Positions 56,307-64,000 of a stretch of DNA of 64,000 nucleotides are shown here, piece after piece. The stretch comes from Cylicocyclus nassatus (lineage: Eukaryota; Nematoda; Chromadorea; Rhabditida; Strongylidae). Made by a program: the position numbers and the translations under genes. Position 1 is the first letter of the stretch, and every line of letters begins with the position of its first letter. Location of the stretch: NCBI GenBank assembly GCA_958299035.1, contig CATQJL010000001.1, forward strand, positions 79,753,594 through 79,817,593. Reading direction: 5' to 3'. Under the pieces are notes generated by a model. It searched no databases and had not been told where the DNA came from. It saw only the letters and a program-made list of their open reading frames with translations.

Positions 56307-57189
56307 ATGTGTGTACGTATGTTCCGAATAGAAAATTCCATTTCTGAACCGATCCGGACCAAACTTGGCACACATACACTTCGGGCCCCGGCGGGTGTCA
56401 TAGGCTACTTTTCGTCATCGATCGATATCGATTTTATCGATTTTTATCGATTTTTTTGCTGAGTTCACCTACGGGGCTGGGAGTTGGCATAGGGGGGTAA
56501 TCGAGCATGGGGATTCCGAATACAATATTGGTTTTCAGGATTATCGATTACTTTTATCGATTTTATCGATTTTTTTGCAAAGTTTGAGCTACGGGGCTGG
56601 GAGTTCGCACAGGGGGGTAATCGAGCATGTGATCACCCCCAGGGGGGTGATCAGCATGCTCGATTACACTCCTGTGCCAAATTCCAGCCCCCTAGCTCAA
56701 ATTTTCAAAAAATCGATAAAATCGAAAAAGTAATGGACGATCCTGAAAACTAATATTGTGTTCGTAATCTGCATGCTCGATTACCCCCCTGTGCAAACTT
56801 CCAGCCCCGCAGGTCAAACTTTACAAAAAATCGATAAAATCGATAAAAGTAATGGACGATCCTGAAAACTAATATTGTGTTCGTAAACAGCATGCTCGAT
56901 TACCCCTTGCAAACTCCCAGCCCCGCAGGTCAAACTTTACAAAAAAAATCGATAAAATCGATAAAAGTAATGGACGATCCTGAAAACTAATGTTGTATTC
57001 GGAATCCCCATGCTCGATTACCCCCCTGTGCCAACTCCTAGCCCTGTAGGTGAACTCTGCAAAAAATCGATAAAAATCGGTAAAATCACATCGATCGATA
57101 ACGAAAAGTGGACTGTGAACCCGCCGGGGCCCGAAGTGTATGTGTGCCAAGTTTGGTCCGGATACGGCGGAGCCGGGTAAGCCAGCTAG
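56229..57189 (+). mobile_element. Palindromic Helitron-like element, copy 4 (961 bp)
   Basis: 5' TCTTATATATAAAG after A, 3' CCAGCTAG before T. The (CTGT)n tract at 56270-56310 gives spurious CLSVCLSVC frames. About two modules precede the centre (about 56641, GTGATCACCCCCAGGGGGGT) and four follow. Sequence is very close to copies 2 and 3, implying recent spread. Confidence 0.7.
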
Positions 57190-57191
57190 TT

Positions 57192-58106
57192 ATCTATAAA
57201 ACAATATTTACACTTCAAAACCTATGAAGTTGCAGTTGCTGACATCTTCAACCACCATTTATAATAGTGGATTTATAACAGTGGAAATTTCGCATGATTT
57301 TTTGCTATTTATTATTCGAAATTCTGGTTCTGGGTGATTACTGCCGGGATCAGCCTACCATCTTCGCAGAATGTTACAACAAAATCCACATAATAAAATA
57401 GGTAAAGTCTAGCTGAGTTTCACTCACAAGTACACCATCTGATAAACTTATTGGTTGAAATATTTATGCCGCTGTGCTTATCGTATTTTATTTATTTATT
57501 TATTTTGTGCATTCATAGATGCTCCTGACGAACGTGGTTAGTGCAAAAAAAGCGAAATAGAACAAAAAATAGCCAATCATAGAGAGTGTCTCCAGCAGCC
57601 ACAGTGGATCCAAATTTAGAAGGCAGCAAGCTTAGCCCACTAATTCAACAGCATAAATTATGGTGTGAAAGCCATAAGCGAATTATTTGTGACCCTAAAG
57701 AGGGCTGTTGGGTTAGTGCTCGAAATTCATCGGGGAGCTTTGTTCTCCGAAATTGCGTCCATGCCAGGATGGCTTCGGGTGCTCGCGATAGGCGACGGCG
57801 AGTTCCTTGAGGCAAATTAAGTGAGAATAAAATTTTTAGTAACCTTTGAATTTTCTTCTCATTTCTCCTTTTTGTCAGTCAGTAAAGAAGCTTAAGAAAC
57901 TTTAAAGAAAGCGATTTTTTTGCGAAAAAGAAGTCGAGCTTTGCTCTTCTTCTTCCTTCAACATCAAACTTCAGTCCTCCACCCGCCTCCGGTCGACGCT
58001 TTTGGGAGGTGAGTGTCCGGGGCACAACTAACTTCACTCTTTTCGGCCATTGCTAGCTGAGACCACCTTCACTTTTGAGGAGCCCGGCTCCACCCATCGC
58101 ACCTCT
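57192..58106. mobile_element. Right arm of a hAT-type palindromic element
   Basis: Inner part TTCAAAACCTATGAAGTTGC at 57215 and outer part ending CCCATCGCACCTCTG at 58106, the inverse of CAGAGGTGCGATGGG. Same arm layout as 13034-14827 and 39040-39600. The left arm is missing; Helitron-like copy 4 lies directly before it. Confidence 0.65.
57690..57815 (-). pseudogene. Second copy of the histone-like relic
   Basis: On the minus strand GAACTCGCCGTCGCCTATCG, then GAGCAC-CC-AAG (closer to H4 codons E-H-A-K than the copy at 39.2 kb), and after about 70 nt AACCCAACAGCCCTCTTTAG, GGTCACAAAT: the histone-type stem-loop with compensated stem changes limited to one pair (an A-for-G/T pairing difference). 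The coding part is shorter and more decayed. Confidence 0.5.
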
Positions 58107-58829
58107 GGTTGCAGTCAAAGGTCAATACGTTAGATTGTAATTTTTAAGTGCAAATCGAAAAACTCGAGGGCACCTGCTGGTCAGAAGTTAGCAGGCTTCT
58201 CAATCAGATTACTTACGAATTGAACGGAATCCTTTGAAAGAAAATGGCCGCAGGAAAAAAATTGTGAAATTATTACGGTTGGAAAAATTTCCTTTTTTGT
58301 TGTACGAATCAAACAGGCTTTGGCATCGGTTAAGGTCGGCTTTAAACCACTTAGATTTCCCTCTACTGAACCTATAATAAACTTGGTGTCAAAGTACGAA
58401 GCACCAAAAAATGCGTCAGAAAATAAAATCAAAGTGCCCGGAAACTTTCTTTACAACCTATTGTATGACGGAGCCGGGCGGAACTATGGAAACTAGTTGG
58501 AACTAGTTTAGTTTAACCCGGAACTAGTTGGCAATAGCCGGGCGGCTATTGCCAACTAGTATTCACTAATGCTCTTTCTGAAGTGATGAGGAAATTTTAT
58601 GAAAAATTTTTTTGCTTTTAAAACTTTGAAAAAACTTCTTAAATTTCATTTTGAATGAATAATTCTCCTCTTGCTATATAGAGTAACAGAGTAAAACTCC
58701 GTAATTGCTTTGCGCACTAATATGCGACTCACAACGACTTCATTAACATTTCTATGTTTAAAGAAAATTTTCTGGCTCACACATTTTTTCGAGATCATAT
58801 CCCAATTAGCATCATACAGCACGAGACTC
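58107..58829. other. No gene recognised; 18-bp perfect hairpin at 58523-58560
   Basis: 58523-58540 and 58543-58560 are exact inverse copies (ACTAGTTGGCAATAGCCG) with a 2-nt loop; further ACTAGTT repeats precede it. A minus frame at 58181-58432 shows no motif. Confidence 0.5.
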
Positions 58830-61800
58830 AGTAGATGGCCGGCAAAGTCCCATCAACTGCCCTGTCAGGCGAAGCGACGCTCCGGGGACTGTACGAATCT
58901 GTCGTGTCACATGCATCGGACTATTAAGCATTTTCATCAAGCTGCTAGGACGCCCCCGGAGGCGACGCGTGCCATTGCCCACATGGCGCGAATAGTGAGC
59001 CTGAGCTACCTGCACCGGACGAGGCAGGCCAAAGAAGAGAGTCCAGGAAGTTCGACTAGCGACGATCAACATAGGAACATTAACTGGCCGCAGTCGAGAG
59101 CTATGCGATAGACTGAGGGAACGACACATCGACATCGCATGTGTACAAGAAACAAAATGGAAGCGAAGGCAGGCTGAGGACATCGGCGAGGGATACCGCC
59201 TCAACTATAACGGAGATAGCAGCCGCCAGAACGGAGTCGCGATCATTGTTAGCGGTAAATACTGCGAGTTAGTGACCAAGGTGACGCGCATTTCACAGAC
59301 TGATGGCGATGAAGATCGAGACGGATGACGTAATACTCCGAGTAGTGTCGTCGCCCCGCAACCCGCATGTGCCGAAGCTGTGAGGAATATTTTCTGGTGG
59401 GATTTCGACATCCTACTAAGAACATTCGACGCCGCAGACTATATCTTCGTAGGAGGCGATTTTAACGGCCATGTTGGCCACGCACATGATGGATTAAGCG
59501 GCACCATGGAGAAACTGGATACGGTCAGAGGAGCGAGAATGGAGAACGCATCCTGGAAGCTGCCAAGCACACGACGACTATAGCGAACACATTTTCTAAG
59601 AAGCGGGAGTCACATTTGATCACGTACGCGAGTGAAGACCGCTCAACTCAGATCGACTACTAGATGCTGCGCCGATGCCACTTGCAAGGTGATGAACATG
59701 CATTTGCGCCACAACACCGGTTGCTCGTGTTGGATCTTCAACTGAGCATCCGCCTGCATTCGCGAGTCAAGAGGACGACGACAAAGAGGACCAAATGGTG
59801 GAAGTTTTCAGAACATCGCCAGCATGTCAGAGATGCTTATAACGATCAGGAGGTGTCGACGGATGATAAGGAATCGATTGAAGAACAATGGAATCGGATT
59901 ACTTCGCAGACAAGCAGATCTGGTGGCGGTTTGAGTCAGTCCAGCAAGTAATCAAAGAGAAAAAAGAAGCTTTCGAAGAATGGCAGCGCTCACATTTAAA
60001 TAAGTATCTCCGTTGATATCGAGAATTGAACTCGAGAGCGAAGCATGCGGTAGCCGATTCAAAGGAGTTACACTACAAGAAACTTTACGACGAGCTGGAA
60101 AGACCTGCTGGAGCTAACAAGGTCTACCAACTAGCCGCTGCACTACATCGAGCGAAGCAAGACATCGACCACGTCATGTACATTAAAGACAGCGTTCAGG
60201 CAAGATCCATCCACCCAGATTAGCACATAGTTGCAAAGAAGGGCCCATGAGTATCCGATCTGCTTTGATCCAATCCTTTGAAGTGCCCTTTAAAAGGAGA
60301 TACGGGCCTGTGATGCGTATCACAAACCGCCCCTTCGTATCACAAACCACCCCTGAGGACGAGTGCTTACGCAGGTGTGCGGTTGCATTGCAGTTGCATT
60401 GCAGTTGCACTGCACACTGCAATGCAACTGCATCCATGCAGTTGCAGCTCCTCTCGCTGGCATGACGATGGGGACGAGCAATTCGAAACTCGTCCGTTTC
60501 TTGAAGAGAGGGTCCCCAAGAACCGGGTTTTTCTTGGGAGTTTTGAACAATTTGGTTTTTACAACTGTAATCAGGGCCACGGAAAGGCCCCAGAATGGCA
60601 GAAGCATGAGAGGGAAATTTTGTCCGGACGCTGCTTTAAGGACGCAAAGGGCAATCTCCTGACGAACCCAGGGCAATACTCAAGCGGTGGAGTGAATACT
60701 ATAGAGTCTATCTAATGAGGAGTTCCCGCACCCGTTAGTACCGCAAGGATCCCGCACATTTAGACCGATACCTCGGAAGGAGGCAGAAGTTATACAGGCA
60801 CCGAGGAAGATATCTAGCGGTAAAGACCCGGGACCTGACAACATACCAGCTGAAGTGTGGAAGATGATGGGGCAGCATGGAGTAGCATATCTCACATCGC
60901 TCTTCAACCGCATCATAGTCGACGGGCTGTTGCCGCGAATCTGGACTACGAGTGTTACAGTCCCTATCTGGAAGAAAAAGGACGTCGTCAGCAACTGCTC
61001 AACATATCGACCGATACGCCTGCTATTTCACACGAAGATTCTCGAGCGAGTCATCGACGCACGCATACGAAGTATGGTGGAAGTCACCCCGAATTAGTGC
61101 GGCTTTGTAAAAGGATTTGGTACCATCAGCGCCATCTATGCGGTACGATTGATAATGGAACGTCATTCGAAGAAACGGATTCATATTCATTTAGCTTTCT
61201 CGGATTTAAAAAGGGCATTTGATCGGATACCACACGGGCTGATCTGGTATGCGCTGAGACAACACGACGTCCCAGAAGAGTACGTCCGCCGGATCAAAAT
61301 TCTCTATACGAACACAACGGGCGCCGTACGCTGTGCAATGGAAACGTCAACGTCATTCCCAATCCAAGTCGGAGAACATCAAGGATCGGCTTTATCACCA
61401 CTTCTCTTTATACTGTGCATGGACACGGTAACCAAGGACATTCAGCTGCCGCACTTATGGACGCTAGTTTACGCGGATAACGTCAGGCTAGCAAGCGGAT
61501 CTAGACAGGAGCTCGAAGAGGCGACCTTGAGATGGAAGACACGATTAGCGGAATATGGCCTGGACTGAACGTAGCAAAGACTGAGTACCTGGAATGCGTA
61601 GAGCAAACCGATGGCACAATCAGCATCGATGGGCAGCCGTTAAGGTTGCCGTATATAAATAATATAAATATACCTGGGCTCCCGAGTGACGTCGGATTGC
61701 GACACAATCACCGATGCTCGTGTTAGGACGAACGCGGCGTGGCTAAAGTGGAGGCAAGTAGCAGGAGTACTTTGCAACCGCCAAATTCCGATATATCTCA

Positions 61801-62210
61801 AGCCGAAAGTGTATCGGACTGCGGTGAGGCCAGTTGCCCTGTACGAAGCCGAATGTTGGCCAGCAACTAGGAAAACGAGCAGATTCTGAGCACTATAGAG
61901 ACTGCGTGACGAACGCTGATGTGCGACATATTTTCGGAGTTGCCCCTATCGCGAATAAGATGCGAGATGCCAGATTACGATGGTATGGTCACGTTTCACG
62001 AAGGTGATACAGTAGCAAAAACAACACTTCGCTTACATCCACAGGGGCCGGCCGAAGCAGCTGGTTGGACACTATTCGAAACGACCTACACATTGCGAAG
62101 CTCAGACCACAAGAAGCAGCTGATCGAGTCAAATGGAAGCAAAAGATGCACCACCGCCGACTCTGCCCTCGCGGGACAATGACGAATATAAAGAAGAAAA
62201 AGAAGCACAA
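58830..62210 (+). mobile_element. RTE-like LINE, near full length but inactive
   Basis: Endonuclease from about 59065: ATINIGTLTGRSRELCDRLR, HIDIACVQETKWKRRQAEDI, NGVAIIVSGKYCELVTKV, then after a frameshift YIFVGGDFNGHVGH. Linker to about 60190 (VYQLAAALHRAKQDIDHVMY), MITE 60187-60635, then GKDPGPDNIPAEVWKMM, ERHSKKRIHIHLAFSDLKRA (motif A), GEHQGSALSPLLFILCMDTV (motif B), and YADN at 61470-61481 in place of YADD. The carboxy part follows (WRQVAGVLCNRQIPIYLKPK). The 3' end has an AAGAAGAAAAAGAAG tail at about 62190. Stops and frameshifts throughout, and the catalytic Asp pair is altered. Confidence 0.8.
60187..60635. mobile_element. MITE with TTAA flanks inside the RTE-like LINE
   Basis: TTAA on both sides (60183-60186, 60636-60639). 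Ends AGACAGCGTTCAGGCAAGAT and, inverted, AGCAGCGTCCGGACAAAAT, imperfect. Related termini at 46855 and 56228. The interior holds a cluster of TTGCATTGCAG/CTGCAATGCAA repeats (60390-60445). Removal rejoins the LINE codons ...YIKDA-KGNLLTNP. TTAA flanks fit piggyBac-like or, read as TTA/TAA, PIF/Harbinger-like elements. Confidence 0.65.
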
Positions 62211-63018
62211 GACTCAGTAGATGATACACATTCTCTTTTTTTTTGCGGTTTTGGAGATAAAACAAAGTGGACGGTTCTACTAAAGCTCTGCTGTGTTTTT
62301 GAGGTAAGATTTCGCTTGCTGAAAGGAGCTGCATGAAAGAGACAACTTACAAAGAAAACCAAAAAGGAAGTGCATTTTTAGGTAGAAGCATCATCACAGA
62401 AAGGCAGTTTATTCTTTGGAAATGGAAAAATGAAAAAGAGGTACAGAAACTAATAAATTACAACTTTTGGAACGACCCGATATTTGCCCTAGTCATCTCC
62501 TTTATCTTGTTAATTAAAAGTGTGATATGAGAACGCAAAAAAGAGTCATTTTGCCAGGTGTTGGCAAATATCTTCAAGATCATGAGTAAGAACGGCAAGG
62601 TTGACTTGATCAAATCAGCCTTACCTTTCTTATTCGTGATACTGGTAGTCACCGAGATGAGCAAAGAATTATGCCTTTTGCCTGTTTCAAGGTCATGTGA
62701 TGTTTGAGCAAACATAAAGACCGCAACCAAATTCGCCGTCAAGTTTTCGTGGAGACTGTAGAACGTAGTGCCGTTTGCGGCACTTTGTTTTGGTAAGTAT
62801 GTGGAGGATCACGCTACCCTGCATTCGTCTTGGGTATAAGTGAATTCTTTTGCTTAAAGTTTGTCAGAGAACAGTTTACTAACCAGCCATTTCACTTATA
62901 CTTACACACTCACACGGTGAAAGAGTTTTGCAAAGTAACAAATGAAGGGAAAACTGAAAAGGGGACATGGAACAAAGAAAACACTAATTACAGCTATAAG
63001 CCAAACCATAATCTTATA
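62211..63018. other. No gene recognised
   Basis: Short frames on both strands without splice support. Nothing recognised. Confidence 0.4.
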
Positions 63019-63897
63019 TTAGGTTGTCCCCAAAGTTTTGTCGGTTTTTTCAAACCGCTATAAAACTATGCACAATGAAGATCTGAGTGAATTTCAACAT
63101 GCATTCGATGCAGCTTTTCCTTCTCTTTTTTTGCGGTTACATTTCCTAGCAATAATCCTGTATGCTTTTTTTGATATTTGTTGCGATTCTTCACCCGTCA
63201 CATTTCTCTGCCCAAAGTTAGGCTAATTTTCAAAAATTTCATTCCATTGTTCCAGAGGTGGTTAAGTATGACCAAATAGAACAGTTCTCGGACTACAAGG
63301 CGATATTTTTACATTCTCCTAAAATGCTGTCTTTAACTTTAGAAAATTATTTCTTCGGAGGTTTCAATTTTTGGCAAAGTCATGAAACACGCAACTGCAG
63401 CAAAAACATGAAAGCTCTTGAAATTTCTGCGAATTGGAATTTGATTGCTAATAAACAATAACTATGCGACATAACCAAGTTTAATTTGCTTTGAAAAATC
63501 AGCTTTTTGGAATTTTCGGTAACTTTACGTGGTAGACGTAATCAAAAAACCGCCGTTTTTCTTAAATAAATAATTATAACGGTCTTGATAAACGTGATCT
63601 ATGTAATCTAAAGTAAACACAATGTAGCCAATGATTTGCTCTACCCAACAGTTACTAGCGCTTTTCGGAAACAGCAGCATAAAAATTTTTGAAATTCAGG
63701 AAAGATTTGGCGTTAGTGGTGAACTGCTTAGAAAGCCATGGCGATATTATCGCAAAGACAGGGTAGATCAGAAAGCAAATATAGCAGTAAGAAATAAAAA
63801 TTTGAATTAAATGATACCTAGATCGTCCATGAATTGGTGTTCTTTGAGTTTTAGTGAGCGATGAAAAAAACCGACAGAACTTTCGGGACAACCTGAT
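63019..63897. mobile_element. Mariner-type element, 879 bp, copy 2 (inverted relative to copy 1)
   Basis: TTAGGTTGTCCCCAAAGTTT at the left and ...GAACTTTCGGGACAACCTGA at the right, TA on both sides (63017-63018, 63898-63899). Reverse-complement of copy 1 over its length, with many substitutions; for example TTTGAAATTCAGGAAAGATT at 63690 here matches the inverse at about 4126-4145. No intact transposase. Confidence 0.75.
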
Positions 63898-64000
63898 ATA
63901 TAAAGAATCTCAACGCCAATTCAAAAACACCAGACAGCGGGTAACCGCGGTGCGGTCGAAGCGCGCGATACAATTCTGGCACCTCCAATTACTAATTTAC

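Noticed and set aside
56240..56330. Open frames reading CLSVCLSVCMYV and the reverse RQTDRQTDRQTY near 5.8, 6.2, 22.9 and 56.3 kb
   Set aside because: They are translations of the CTGT/ATGT microsatellite at the Helitron-like 5' ends, not proteins.
60247..60715. Three overlapping long frames on both strands in the 60.3-60.7 kb region
   Set aside because: They overlap the TTAA-flanked MITE and its GC-richer palindromic core; none continues the LINE frame.

Overview
The window looks like repeat-dense, AT-rich animal nuclear DNA, most likely from a nematode. The few convincing host genes have very short GT-AG introns (about 45-90 nt) with TTTTAG/TTTCAG-type acceptors. A histone-type 3' stem-loop of metazoan form is present inside a repeat. 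The repeat load is a metazoan mixture: CR1-like and RTE-like LINEs, Penelope-like elements with GIY-YIG endonucleases, mariner/Tc1 and hAT relatives, MITEs, and Helitron-like elements. I cannot name the species. I see no bacterial operon, no CRISPR array and no tRNA or rRNA gene.

Layout. 1-3.7 kb: tail of a Penelope-like element joined to a degraded CR1-like LINE (minus strand). 3.8-7.5 kb: a TTCGAA-rich satellite split by a mariner-type element, then two Helitron-like elements abutting head to tail. 9.3-9.8 kb: a small two-exon gene. 9.8-16 kb: RTE-like LINE remains, one of them split by a 1.8 kb palindromic hAT-type element with a perfect 8-bp target duplication. 16-26 kb: mostly unrecognised DNA, two more TTCGAA arrays, a third Helitron-like copy, several inverted repeats and one broken gene. 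26.3-27.5 kb: two small divergent multi-exon genes. 27.5-30.2 kb: a palindromic Tc1/mariner-type element, a CR1 piece and a second Penelope GIY-YIG module. 30.7-31.9 kb: the best host gene, with six or more exons in continuous frame. 33.2 kb: a probable hammerhead ribozyme. 34.3-35.7 kb: a CR1 3' part with a MITE inserted. 39-43.7 kb: a palindromic-element arm with a histone relic, then the most complete CR1-like LINE. 43.7-46.9 kb: a Tc1-like element, a 940-bp palindrome, a terminal exon and another hAT-type palindrome. 49.9-52.2 kb: an intron-containing DDE-transposase-like gene. 53-55.9 kb: two small genes or gene parts. 56-58 kb: a fourth Helitron-like copy inside or beside a hAT-type palindrome arm that also carries the histone relic. 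58.8-62.2 kb: a near full-length RTE-like LINE. 63.0-63.9 kb: a second, inverted copy of the first mariner-type element.

The most unusual features are these. (1) A family of palindromic Helitron-like elements is built from variable numbers of about 120-bp modules in opposite orientations. (2) A hammerhead-ribozyme core lies next to a possible Penelope-type ORF. (3) A decayed histone H4 3' end with its RNA stem-loop sits in the arms of palindromic hAT-type elements. (4) Short-spacer inverted duplications recur inside LINE coding sequence and beside an exon; these are either a real mutational process or an amplification/assembly artefact. (5) An intron-bearing transposase-like gene has same-type MITEs in two of its introns. 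All family assignments are from reading the sequence and memory of family motifs; no search was run.
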